Positions 1 through 8,233 of a DNA stretch of 64,000 nucleotides are shown one piece after another. Source of the stretch: JBCCMQ01 sp039026235 (GTDB taxonomy: Bacteria; Pseudomonadota; Alphaproteobacteria; Rhodobacterales; Rhodobacteraceae); contig JBCCMQ010000008.1 in the NCBI GenBank assembly GCA_039026235.1, forward strand, positions 1 to 64,000, written 5' to 3'. Position 1 is the first letter of the stretch. Each line of letters begins with the position of its first letter. Made by a program: the position numbers and the translations under genes. Below the pieces are notes generated by a model. It searched no databases and was not told where the DNA came from. It saw only the letters and a list, made by a program, of their open reading frames with translations.

Positions 1-924
1 ATGACGGACTGGAAAACGGAAATTGCTGTCGCCGCACGGCGTATTGGACCTCATATTGTTCGGACGCCTGTTATGACCTCTGACAGCCTTTGGGCAGGTG
101 GCGAAATCCAGCTGAAGCTAGAGCAGTTGCAGCACACCGGATCATTCAAGGCGAGGGGTGCTTTCAACAACTTACTGACGCGCAAGGTTCCCGAAAGCGG
201 AATAGTGGCGGCATCGGGCGGCAATCACGGAGCCGCCGCGGCCTTTGCCGCGCAACGGTTGGGAATGAAGGCGCGCATTTTCGTACCGGAACTGGCAGGG
301 CCTGCGAAAATCGCCCTGATCAGGCGCACCGGCGCAGATCTTGAGGTCTGCCAAGGTGTTTACGCCGACGCACTGGATGCGGCTATGGCTCATGAGAAAT
401 CCAGCGGCGCGATCCAACTTCATGCCTACGACGCCCAAGAAACGGTTGTCGGACAAGGCACCACATTCTCTGAATGGGACGATCAGGGGCTGGACGCCGA
501 TACTGTCCTGATAGCTGTTGGCGGTGGCGGTCTGATTGCCGGCGCCATGGCATGGTTCGGGCGGGACAAGAAGATTGTCGCGGTCGAACCGGAAACGGCT
601 GCGACTTTGAACTCGGCGTTGGCGTCAGGACCAGAGACCGAAGTTGAGGTGTCGGGTATCGCTGCAAACGCCCTTGGCGCGCGTAAGATTGGGAACATCT
701 GCTATGGGCTGGCGCGTGAAGCCCGCTTGCAATCGGTTCTGGTTTCAGATGCGGCGATTGCGGATGCCAGGGACCAGCTTTGGACATGTCACCGCATGCT
801 GGTAGAGCCTGCCGGGGCGGCGGGCTTGGCGGCACTGTCGTCGGGCGCTTACGCCCCGGAACCGGAGGAGAGAGTGGCCGTTCTGGTTTGCGGTGCCAAT
901 CCGGCGCCGGATCCGCTTTCCTGA
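1..924 (+). CDS. Threonine/serine dehydratase-like PLP enzyme
   Basis: Fold-type II PLP-dependent enzyme of 307 residues. The Schiff-base lysine lies in the GSFKARGA motif near residue 50, the substrate loop ASGGNHG is near residue 72, and the glycine-rich phosphate-binding loop VGGGGL is near residue 172. This is the layout of catabolic threonine ammonia-lyases and serine racemases, which deaminate threonine or serine to 2-oxo acids in the cytoplasm. It lacks the C-terminal ACT domain of biosynthetic IlvA, which suggests a non-allosteric form. The ATG is the first base of the window, so a longer N-terminus cannot be excluded, although the protein starts where relatives do. Exact substrate is not decidable here. 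Confidence 0.85.
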   Translation: MTDWKTEIAVAARRIGPHIVRTPVMTSDSLWAGGEIQLKLEQLQHTGSFKARGAFNNLLTRKVPESGIVAASGGNHGAAAAFAAQRLGMKARIFVPELAGPAKIALIRRTGADLEVCQGVYADALDAAMAHEKSSGAIQLHAYDAQETVVGQGTTFSEWDDQGLDADTVLIAVGGGGLIAGAMAWFGRDKKIVAVEPETAATLNSALASGPETEVEVSGIAANALGARKIGNICYGLAREARLQSVLVSDAAIADARDQLWTCHRMLVEPAGAAGLAALSSGAYAPEPEERVAVLVCGANPAPDPLS

Positions 925-945
925 TCGCCGTCTTGAAATTGTCTT

Positions 946-959
946 TTTGTATATACAAA
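946..959. promoter_or_regulatory. 14-bp perfect palindrome, candidate operator
   Basis: TTTGTATATACAAA is its own reverse complement and lies 22 bp after the dehydratase stop, upstream of the HhH gene. A TATACT hexamer at 974-979 could be a -10 element downstream of it. The site is too AT-rich and has no loop, so it is unlikely to be a terminator. A binding site for a dimeric regulator is the likelier reading, but the regulator is unknown. Confidence 0.35.
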
Positions 960-1105
960 TAGCATACTAAGTCTATACTGATCAGCTGTACCGCAAACCG
1001 AACAAGATGACCCGCATCTTAATAACTGCGGTCACTTTCTGAAATTTTGACTTACAGGAACTAACGTGGAAGCCACTCGCCGCCAAGAACGACGAAGGAG
1101 ATAAA

Positions 1106-1612
1106 ATGACTGCGCTGACCGAGGTCAAGGGCGTTGGGCCCTCACTGCAAAAGGCCCTAAATGACAAGGGGATCGAAAGCGCCGAGGATTTGGCCAGTGC
1201 CCGCTTGGAAGATCTTGCCGGTCTTCGCGGTGTAGGGCCGACGCGGGCGGCGCACTTGCATAGCGCAGCGCGGGAACTGATCGGCGCGAAGGCGCCTGTG
1301 CCGTCCGGTCAGGCGACCGCACGCCCAGCGCCGAAGACCAAAGCGAAATCCTCCACCGCCAAAAAGACAGAAGATGTCGCCAAGAAAGCCCCAGAGGAAG
1401 AGACCGTCAAAGCCCTGGCCGAGGCCAAGCGCAAACAGCAAAGGGCCGAAGAAAAGGCGCGACGGTTCAAACGGGACGCCAAGAAGGCGCTTGAGAAGTT
1501 TCGGGCCGAGTTGAAGGCCGCCAAGGCCAAACTGGCAAAAAGCAAGTCAAAGCTGGCCAAGGCCGAAGCCAAGCTTGATGCGACCAAAAAGAAGTCCAGA
1601 AAAAAGGTTTAG
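1106..1612 (+). CDS. Helix-hairpin-helix protein with Lys/Ala-rich tail
   Basis: Protein of 168 residues. Residues 1-60 contain two HhH-like repeats with the hairpins KGVGPS and RGVGPT, a DNA-binding fold seen in repair proteins and in small stand-alone proteins. From about residue 65 onward the chain is almost only Lys, Ala, Glu and Arg, first disordered, then a predicted long coiled coil, resembling bacterial histone H1-like tails. A strong GAAGGAG ribosome site sits just before the ATG. The stop overlaps the end of the convergent gene by 4 bp. A nucleoid or DNA-structure role is inferred; no catalytic motif is visible. Confidence 0.75.
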   Translation: MTALTEVKGVGPSLQKALNDKGIESAEDLASARLEDLAGLRGVGPTRAAHLHSAARELIGAKAPVPSGQATARPAPKTKAKSSTAKKTEDVAKKAPEEETVKALAEAKRKQQRAEEKARRFKRDAKKALEKFRAELKAAKAKLAKSKSKLAKAEAKLDATKKKSRKKV

Positions 1613-2826
1613 GGACTGGGCCGCGCCACAATCACGGCGGACGGGCTCTCGTAGCCGAACAAGCCCAGCGCACCGTCTTCCAGAAAGTCGAAGAAGCTGA
1701 CTTCGCCCAAACCTCTGAGCAGATTGCGCTCAAGGGTCATAAGAGCGGGCGGGCAGGCGCGTTGAGTGACGATCGTGTTGCCAATTTCCATACCTTCTCC
1801 CGTCACCTCGAAAGGTCCGGAAAAGGTATTGCATCCAGAAGATCCCGAAATCCTTCCGTTGCGGGAGAAAACCATGCGCGCGTCGATGTCAGGCGGTAAG
1901 GCCTCGGACCCCACTCGCTCGATTGTCCATTCACTTCGTGCCAGCAACTCTACCGAAGCACCCCCGCAACCCTGGTACCGGACATCGGAAAAGGTGACCT
2001 CTATGCGGTTTGGAAACGGCATGCCGGCCATGGTGTCGCGGCAGATTTCCTCTGCGACGATCAGCGTGGCGCCACGTTCGGTATCCCGATAGGTGCGACT
2101 TAACCCGGTCAGCGCCACATCGCCAAAGCTGAAAACAATGGGATCTTCGCCGATGTTGGGCACGAATTCGGCGGTTCGGCCGGAAGCGGTCATGGACCAG
2201 AAAGGTTCGTTGCCGAAGGCCCGTAACGTCGGCGAAGCTGGGGGCAGTGTGGCGACGCACGCATCCAAAGCCATACCTTCGAACGACACTTGCGCCTCAA
2301 GACCTTTGGTCCAAACGAAAGTGCCCGCGTCGTCTGCATCGGCATATTTGGCGCCGGATGCGCTTTCGACCTGCGCAAGCGCAACGCTTTGAACGCCAAT
2401 GAGGGCAATTGCATCAGTGCCCGAAGTCTGTAGCCGGACGGGCACATCACCGCATTGATAGTCAAGCGCAAAAAGCAAGTGTTCGAATGGATAGAGCGGC
2501 AGGTTCTGCTGCGATACATCCGCATCCCCTGCCGGTACCTCAATGCCGAAATTGATCAAGGTGAGTTGGCCGCGCATGTACACTCCGACCCTCAGGTCGA
2601 CCGCATAGGTGCCGGGTAACTCCAACTGAAACCCCGCCGGCGACAATGAGGGATCCAAGCTCAGGCGTTCGGTCGCGGCCACTGTGCCGCCGCCGTCCAC
2701 GACCTCGACCAAGACCGTGGCCGGGTCTGCGAAGTTCAAGCTTTGGAGTGTGGCCTCAAATGTGCGCGCCGCAACGCTTGAAGCCGCCATTGAGACGATC
2801 AGAAAGACTGCAAACGACCACCGCAT
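1609..2826 (-). CDS. Secreted MliC/COG3650/META multi-domain protein
   Basis: Exported protein of 405 residues. A signal peptide ending in SVAA is followed by a YbaY-like beta domain (about 25-110), an MliC-like lysozyme-inhibitor region (about 115-190, starting at YQCG), a COG3650-like region beginning FGNEPFW (about 200-290), and a C-terminal META/HslJ domain (about 295-390) with SGSSGCNTFSG and TQRACP. No lipobox cysteine is seen, so it is probably periplasmic. The chosen ATG at 2826 has GAAGAGAGG upstream; a GTG at 2850, directly after the upstream stop, is possible but would put that ribosome site inside the gene. Likely an envelope-stress or lysozyme-resistance protein; function is inferred from domains. 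Confidence 0.7.
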   Translation of the reverse strand: MRWSFAVFLIVSMAASSVAARTFEATLQSLNFADPATVLVEVVDGGGTVAATERLSLDPSLSPAGFQLELPGTYAVDLRVGVYMRGQLTLINFGIEVPAGDADVSQQNLPLYPFEHLLFALDYQCGDVPVRLQTSGTDAIALIGVQSVALAQVESASGAKYADADDAGTFVWTKGLEAQVSFEGMALDACVATLPPASPTLRAFGNEPFWSMTASGRTAEFVPNIGEDPIVFSFGDVALTGLSRTYRDTERGATLIVAEEICRDTMAGMPFPNRIEVTFSDVRYQGCGGASVELLARSEWTIERVGSEALPPDIDARMVFSRNGRISGSSGCNTFSGPFEVTGEGMEIGNTIVTQRACPPALMTLERNLLRGLGEVSFFDFLEDGALGLFGYESPSAVIVARPSP

Positions 2827-2850
2827 GGTGTTCAACCTCTCTTCTGGCAC

Positions 2851-3687
2851 CTAGTCCTTCGAAGGCTGTGCCGGGCCGGTCCAGGCATCAATTTGGGCGA
2901 TGGCCTCTTCGGCCGTCTCCACATAGCGAAATAGCGAAAGATCCGATGGAGAAATGGTCCCCGCCTCTGCCAGAGCTTCCCAGTTGATGATAGTCTCCCA
3001 GAATTCACGCCCGAACAAAAGGAAAGGGACCGGCGACATCCGCTGGGTCTGAATAAGCGTCAGCGTTTCGAAGAGCTCATCCATTGTTCCAAAGCCGCCC
3101 GGGAACACGCAGATGGCCCGCGCCCGCATCAAGAAGTGCATTTTCCGAATTGCGAAATAGTGGAAGTTAAAGCTGAGCTCGGGCGTTACATAGGGGTTTG
3201 GCGCTTGTTCGTGGGGCAGCACAATGTTCAGGCCGATGGACCTGCCGCCCGCATCGGCCGCTCCGCGATTGCCGGCTTCCATGACGCCCGGCCCGCCACC
3301 GGTGACGATGACGTTTTCGGCACCCCCCGACATCAGTGACCTTTTGGTTATCTCGCGCGCAAAATCCCGGGCGACAGTATAAAAACGCGACAGCCCTGCA
3401 AGCGTCTCGCTGCGCGCTTTGTCGGCACTGTCCGGCGCGGGAATGCGTGCCCCGCCGAAAAGCACAATCGTCGATTCCACACCTTCGCTGTCCAACGCCA
3501 TCTCGACCTTCAAAAGTTCGAGCTGCAGCCGCACAGGGCGTAGCGCCGACTGGCACAGAAAGTCAGGATCCGCGAAAGCCAGCCGATAGGCGGGTGATCG
3601 GGTTTGGGGCGTGTCGGGAATGAACCGAGCCGTTTCGACATCGGCGGTCGAGTGGCGGAAGACGTGGCGTCGGGAATCGTCGTTCAT
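2851..3687 (-). CDS. LOG family (TIGR00730) Rossmann-fold protein
   Basis: LOG family proteins hydrolyse nucleoside monophosphates such as cytokinin riboside monophosphates, releasing the base. The family signatures TGGGPGVMEA and PGGFGTMDE are both present in the second half, the second forming the phosphoribosyl/active site. I place the start at the ATG of MNDDSRR (278 aa), because the upstream 19 residues look like untranslated sequence; the open frame extends to 3744. The stop abuts the following secreted protein gene, so the two may be co-transcribed. In bacteria many members act simply as nucleotide phosphoribohydrolases. Confidence 0.85.
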   Translation of the reverse strand: MNDDSRRHVFRHSTADVETARFIPDTPQTRSPAYRLAFADPDFLCQSALRPVRLQLELLKVEMALDSEGVESTIVLFGGARIPAPDSADKARSETLAGLSRFYTVARDFAREITKRSLMSGGAENVIVTGGGPGVMEAGNRGAADAGGRSIGLNIVLPHEQAPNPYVTPELSFNFHYFAIRKMHFLMRARAICVFPGGFGTMDELFETLTLIQTQRMSPVPFLLFGREFWETIINWEALAEAGTISPSDLSLFRYVETAEEAIAQIDAWTGPAQPSKD

Positions 3688-3822
3688 GGGCAATCTGGGG
3701 TTGATGCAACCCAATCGCCCTAGCACGAAGCGCCCGGTGATCACCAGTCCCGAGAGACGGCGTTGCGCCGCCGCACGTGCCGTCCTATAGGGCAGGAAAG
3801 CGCTATGACGGAAGGAAGATCG

Positions 3823-4650
3823 ATGGACAAAGTCGCCCTTGAAGCCGCGATAGAAGCCGCCTGGGATGCGCGTGCCGAGATCACGCCGGAGACAGAGGGC
3901 GAAACGCGCACCGCCATCGAAGATACGCTTGAGGCGCTGGATACCGGAACCCTACGCGTGGCCGAACGGGCCGCAGATGGGGCGTGGCATGTGAACCAAT
4001 GGGCAAAAAAGGCGGTTCTGCTTGGGTTCCGCCTGAAGGACATGTCGCCCCAATCAGGCGGACCGCAGGGCAGCGATTGGTGGGACAAGGTCGACAGCAA
4101 GTTCGCGGGTTGGGGCGAAAACCGCTGGCGTGCGGCGGGCTTTCGGGCCGTGCCGAACTGCATCGTGCGAAAATCGGCCTTTGTCGCGCCGGGCGTTGTG
4201 CTGATGCCGTCCTTCGTAAATCTGGGCGCTTACGTCGATTCCGGCACCATGGTCGACACCTGGGCAACCGTTGGTTCATGTGCCCAGATCGGCAAGAACG
4301 TGCACTTGTCGGGCGGGGTTGGCATCGGCGGCGTGCTTGAGCCGATGCAGGCCGGACCAACGATCATCGAGGACGATTGCTTTATCGGCGCGCGTTCCGA
4401 AGTTGTTGAAGGCGTCATCGTGCGGGAAGGCTCGGTTCTTGGTATGGGCGTCTTCATCGGTCAGTCCACTAAGATTGTTGACCGGGAAACCGGCACCGTC
4501 AGCTATGGAGAGGTCCCGGCCGGTTCGGTCGTGGTGGCCGGGTCCATGCCGTCCAAGAACGGCGTCCACCTTTACTGCGCCGTCATCGTCAAGCGTGTCG
4601 ACGCTCAGACAAGATCCAAAACCTCGATCAACGACCTGCTGCGCGATTGA
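3823..4650 (+). CDS. dapD: 2,3,4,5-tetrahydropyridine-2,6-dicarboxylate N-succinyltransferase
   Basis: DapD transfers succinyl from succinyl-CoA to tetrahydrodipicolinate in the succinylase branch of the diaminopimelate/lysine pathway. The 275-residue length matches the family. An N-terminal helical region with HVNQWAKKAVLLGFR is followed by a left-handed beta-helix of hexapeptide repeats (about 100-240) and a C-terminal KRVDAQTRSKTSINDLLRD-like tail. The start is the ATG of MDKVALE with GGAAGGAAG upstream; in-frame ATGs further upstream (3805, 3763) are less family-like. dapE lies about 3.6 kb downstream on the same strand and asd is also in the window. Confidence 0.95.
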   Translation: MDKVALEAAIEAAWDARAEITPETEGETRTAIEDTLEALDTGTLRVAERAADGAWHVNQWAKKAVLLGFRLKDMSPQSGGPQGSDWWDKVDSKFAGWGENRWRAAGFRAVPNCIVRKSAFVAPGVVLMPSFVNLGAYVDSGTMVDTWATVGSCAQIGKNVHLSGGVGIGGVLEPMQAGPTIIEDDCFIGARSEVVEGVIVREGSVLGMGVFIGQSTKIVDRETGTVSYGEVPAGSVVVAGSMPSKNGVHLYCAVIVKRVDAQTRSKTSINDLLRD

Positions 4651-4677
4651 CTTGGACCAATACAGCCTTGGCGCGAA

Positions 4678-4702
4678 TGGGGCGGCTCTGGCCCCACTTT
4701 TT
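4678..4702 (+). terminator. Rho-independent terminator of dapD
   Basis: Perfect 6-bp stem TGGGGC/GCCCCA with a 7-nt loop, then C and five T residues. It lies 27 bp after the dapD stop. Confidence 0.7.
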
Positions 4703-4890
4703 GTGAAATTAGGTCAAACATCTTATCGAAATCCGGTTTTTCAACGGTTTCGCGCTGGTCGGTCCATCCTTGATCGCCAGCTTTAGAGACAGAGCGTTTC
4801 CAAATCCGGCTCAAAAAGCCGTGGCCCGGACAGCTTTCAGTCAGAATCGCTGGCTAGCTTGAGGCTGTGCAGTGGCGAGTGATTGAGTAC

Positions 4891-4922
4891 GCCGTCCCCA
4901 AGGCCTCGGCCACGGGGACGGC
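4891..4922. repeat. 9-bp-arm inverted repeat upstream of the 4981 gene
   Basis: GCCGTCCCC (4891-4899) pairs perfectly with GGGGACGGC (4914-4922) across a 14-nt GC-rich loop. No T-run follows. It lies 58 bp before the next start codon and could be a leader hairpin or a Rho-independent-like pause. Confidence 0.4.
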
Positions 4923-4980
4923 CCTCGAAAACCACGAAGGTGCTTGCCAGCCCGGGGCCTCCACACTAAGCCGCCCGTAA

Positions 4981-5325
4981 ATGGCAGATCCTAAGAAACC
5001 TCAAGACGTCTTTACATTGATCGTGCAGGTTGGGCGCAATGCCAACGACGGCCTGCCCGATGGATCCACCGGCGCGGCGCTCATGTGCTATGCGACAGGC
5101 ATCGATGAGGCTGAGGCCGTTCGTGAGACCGTGACAACCCTCAAACAGGCGGACCTGTCACCGCTCGAAGTGACCGGCTATGGGACGGCAGAGGAACGGG
5201 GCGCTGCGGGTCACCCCGTGGACCCAGAAGAACAGACGCTGATGGCTCGGGCAAAGTCTGACAACGCGGTCATCGTCGCACAGGTCACGCCGTTCTACGA
5301 TCAAGCCGACGCGACGAAAGACTAG
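4981..5325 (+). CDS. Conserved hypothetical protein, 114 aa
   Basis: Small acidic soluble protein that I do not recognise. It has a beta strand-rich start (DVFTLIVQVGR), a mixed alpha/beta middle with a helix rich in Glu/Ala (DEAEAVRETVTTLKQADL), and a C-terminal strand (NAVIVAQVTPFY). No signal peptide, membrane segment or catalytic motif is visible. Size and strand/helix order would fit a small ferredoxin-like fold. Codon use is like its neighbours. The ribosome site is weak. It stands alone between the dapD terminator and the convergent Hint gene. Confidence 0.65.
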   Translation: MADPKKPQDVFTLIVQVGRNANDGLPDGSTGAALMCYATGIDEAEAVRETVTTLKQADLSPLEVTGYGTAEERGAAGHPVDPEEQTLMARAKSDNAVIVAQVTPFYDQADATKD

Positions 5326-5350
5326 GTGCGAGCTGGCTACGGCCTTTCGC

Positions 5351-6379
5351 TCAAGAGCTCAAAGCCAGGCGCAGATTGGCCGCGGCGTGGGAAGAAAGCC
5401 GGGGCCGGTCACCGACACGGCGCAGCCCGCCCATCGCGGCGCCCTCCCCGCGACCACCCGCCATGCGCAAAACCTGATCGTCGTCAAACACTGGCACGAC
5501 AAGTCGCAGGAATGCAGAGCTTCTGTCAAAACGCGCGATCCGCCCATCGACCAGATGCCGGGCTTCCGCCAGGACTTCATTCTGTCCGAATAGATAGGAA
5601 ACCTGATCACCGTCGACCACAATGCGCTGTGTACCAGCCACAAGCAGGTCACGCTCAAGCCCAAGATAGGGTGATCTGAGCAGCACCGGAGTGAATGCGC
5701 CAAAGGCCGGTACGATCCTTTGACCGATCCAGCGCACCGGTTGCAGCCCGTTGTCTTCGGTCACCACTTTGTCGCCCAAGCGGATCGTTTCGATTGCGCG
5801 CGGACCCAGGACTGTATCGACAGGCGTACCCGCTGTCAGGCCCGTTGGCAGCCCCTGCGGATCGATATGGTTGGACAGCGCGGCATAAAGGACAGAGCGA
5901 TGCCAATTGGCAGAAGGCCGGTCGAGGATAATTGCCCGCAGCGCGCCGATTGGGAAAGGAACCGTATCCTCGGCATCTGCGGTGCGACAGCTTTCGGGCA
6001 GACCGGTGTCCATCACCGCCAGCTGCGCGATACCTGCCTCGGTGTTCCAGCTGAAGGCGATCCGGATCGGCACATCAAGCGGGACACGCTTTGCCCGGAC
6101 AGCCAGAATGTAATGGGCGTGGGCGCGCTCCAGTTCCAGCTTGACCACTCCGGCCGGATCCAGTGTCACGATGAGCCGGAACATCTCTTTCCCGCCGGCG
6201 CAATAGTCCAAAGCTACAACCCGAAATTCGGTTGGACAGGGAAGCTCAAACAACAGTGTGCCTTTTGAAAGCGATGGCGGGACCGCCGCCAGGGCGCCAG
6301 CACGGGGCTGACCCCGGCTGTCGAGGCCGGCCGGCGCGAATGCGTTCTTTTCAAAGTCGCAAAGTCCGATCCAGCTCAT
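5351..6379 (-). CDS. Hint-domain protein with lost catalytic residues
   Basis: Protein of 342 residues. Residues 1-165 form a beta-rich domain of unknown type; residues about 175-325 are a Hint (hedgehog/intein) module recognised by AGTPVDT, LGDKVVTEDNGLQPVRWIG and the LVAG block. Compared with the adjacent gene, the Hint nucleophile cysteine is replaced by Gly180 and the block-B/F-type histidine (SPLH) by Gln251, so self-processing is unlikely. The ATG overlaps the stop of the upstream Hint gene (ATGA, 6376-6379), which implies translational coupling. Roseobacter genomes often carry such Hint proteins; function unknown. Confidence 0.75.
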   Translation of the reverse strand: MSWIGLCDFEKNAFAPAGLDSRGQPRAGALAAVPPSLSKGTLLFELPCPTEFRVVALDYCAGGKEMFRLIVTLDPAGVVKLELERAHAHYILAVRAKRVPLDVPIRIAFSWNTEAGIAQLAVMDTGLPESCRTADAEDTVPFPIGALRAIILDRPSANWHRSVLYAALSNHIDPQGLPTGLTAGTPVDTVLGPRAIETIRLGDKVVTEDNGLQPVRWIGQRIVPAFGAFTPVLLRSPYLGLERDLLVAGTQRIVVDGDQVSYLFGQNEVLAEARHLVDGRIARFDRSSAFLRLVVPVFDDDQVLRMAGGRGEGAAMGGLRRVGDRPRLSSHAAANLRLALSS

Positions 6380-7998
6380 GCGGCAACCTTTCTTGAAAAG
6401 AGAAGACTGGCTTCGAAGGGGCGCAATGTTCTCCGGGCGGCTGGTCCGTATCCCCGGCCTGTTTCGGGATCGAGGTGAGGGAACACCGCACGAATTTCTG
6501 CTATCGCTTCGGGATCAAAGCTGTCGGTCGTTTGCGGGCCCGGAAGAAAGCTCTCGGTTGGAAGACCGCCGGCAAAAACCACTTGGTGGCGGTCAAACAT
6601 GATGTGCACATAGGTGACATCGCCGCCTTCCTGGGTCCGAACCGAGGTGCCGTTGATCAGGTCGCGTGCGGCGACCAGAACCTCACCGTCGCCGAAAAGA
6701 AGCTCGGCCAGTGTGTCCCTGATCAGGATCCTGTGCAGCGGCGAGACAAGCAGCGTGCCGTGCGCTCCAAAACTCCCATGATCGATGCGTATGGGGGCGT
6801 GGTCACCGCTGGCTGCCACGGTCCGCGTTCCGATCCAGCGGATCGGTTGAGGCCCGTCATCCTGGGTAATGACCAGATCGCCCTGGGTCAGGCTTTCAAC
6901 AGGCACCTCTCCGTCCGGAACCCGGATCAGTGAGCCCGCCACGAAACAGGGCACAGACGCCAATGTCACAAAAGCCGTATCAATGACGCCGGCGCCATCT
7001 ATGGCCTGATACGTGAAGTCTACGGTTTCTGTGTCGGCATCGGCCTCCACCCGAAGCGTACCATCGGAAGTCAGGGTGATCGTCTGGCCCGACGGCAGCA
7101 GAACGCTGGAATTTTCAACAACGGGCTGCCCGTTGATATGGGTGATCGTAATGATCCCGGGATTAACCGACTGATCATTGGCAAGCACGTCGATCGTTTT
7201 GACCGCGCCTGGTGCGATGGTCAGGCTGTCGTCTCCGGCGATAAACTCGGTCTGAACGCTGTCGGCGGCGATCAGAAGGTTCGAATCGTACAGGCTGTCC
7301 GAGACGTCGGCGACACCGATGCGTATTGAATTCATCTCATCCGGATTGACGTTCATCGTCAGGGATAGCGTCAGCGTGAAGCCGTCCATCTCGGTGTTGA
7401 AGTCGTCATTTGTGTTGCTGATGAACAGATTGGTGTTCGAGCCCGAGTTGACGTTATCGACGTCGACAGAGCCTGTTCCCACGGCCAGCGGAACCGGTTC
7501 GCCGTTGACCCAGACCTGCACAAGGTCGGTGTAGATCGAATTGACGAATTCCGGGAACTCGTCGGACGAAAACACGAACCGCATGGACATCGTGGGCCCG
7601 TCAGGGACGAAGTCGACGTCAAGAAAAGAAGCATCAAACGTGTCCGCATTTGCGGCCGCATCCATCCCGGGGTCGCCGTCGATACCATCGACGGTGTTGG
7701 TGGTTCGACTGGCCGACGTGTTGGGATCGCCCGACGTGTTGGTGAAATCGCTGGCCAAACCGGTTGACAGGATGATGCCGCTATCACCCGGAACCACACC
7801 CGGCGATGTGGAAAGGCCGCCCGTATATGTGGCGGACGAAAGATCGTCGCCGGTATAGCTCGCGCCAAACACGCTGACGCCGGGGCCGAAAATGGCCAAA
7901 GCCATTTCCAGCGCCGTTGCGCTTTCGTCGATCGACAGTTCTGATGCCGTCGCCACGTCTGCCCCGCCCTTCAAAGAGGCATGGGCAACGCGCTGCAC
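6376..7998 (-). CDS. Choice-of-anchor L / Hint-domain protein
   Basis: Large acidic protein (540 aa from the GTG at 7998; a GTG at 7956 giving MATASELS is an attractive alternative). Residues about 15-250 match the choice-of-anchor L type of surface domain, rich in Asp/Asn/Ser/Thr with SGIILSTG and FVFSSDEFPEF. Residues about 255-345 form an Ig/cadherin-like repeat containing VLANDQS. A C-terminal Hint module follows with Cys351 (PCFVAGS), GDLVITQDDGPQPIRWIG and His422 (SPLHRIL), so the processing residues are intact. No classical signal peptide is visible; such acidic repeat proteins are often exported by type I systems. Coupled to the following Hint gene. Confidence 0.8.
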   Translation of the reverse strand: MQRVAHASLKGGADVATASELSIDESATALEMALAIFGPGVSVFGASYTGDDLSSATYTGGLSTSPGVVPGDSGIILSTGLASDFTNTSGDPNTSASRTTNTVDGIDGDPGMDAAANADTFDASFLDVDFVPDGPTMSMRFVFSSDEFPEFVNSIYTDLVQVWVNGEPVPLAVGTGSVDVDNVNSGSNTNLFISNTNDDFNTEMDGFTLTLSLTMNVNPDEMNSIRIGVADVSDSLYDSNLLIAADSVQTEFIAGDDSLTIAPGAVKTIDVLANDQSVNPGIITITHINGQPVVENSSVLLPSGQTITLTSDGTLRVEADADTETVDFTYQAIDGAGVIDTAFVTLASVPCFVAGSLIRVPDGEVPVESLTQGDLVITQDDGPQPIRWIGTRTVAASGDHAPIRIDHGSFGAHGTLLVSPLHRILIRDTLAELLFGDGEVLVAARDLINGTSVRTQEGGDVTYVHIMFDRHQVVFAGGLPTESFLPGPQTTDSFDPEAIAEIRAVFPHLDPETGRGYGPAARRTLRPFEASLLFSRKVAA

Positions 7999-8233
7999 TC
8001 GGTGTGCAGAACATTCGTGTCGCGTAACGGAACGTACTGCTCAATACGTTCAATTGGCCGGACCATTTTTGGCCTCATGCCGCCCCTGCCTCGGGTTTTG
8101 AAAAGAGGTAACGCGCTGGACGGTTTCTGGGAATCCCGGCGCTGGAGACCTGCCCGGACTGTTGCGTCTTGGGCGCAGTTGCCATCTGGCCGGGGGTTGT
8201 CTAGGTCGGGTTGATCCCGCCAAGAGGAATGCA

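Larger units (their letters stand above)
4651..4980. other. 330-bp intergenic region after dapD
   Basis: No convincing gene. It holds the dapD terminator at its start (4678-4702) and a 9-bp-arm hairpin at 4891-4922 upstream of the next gene; the rest shows no recognisable element. Confidence 0.6.
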
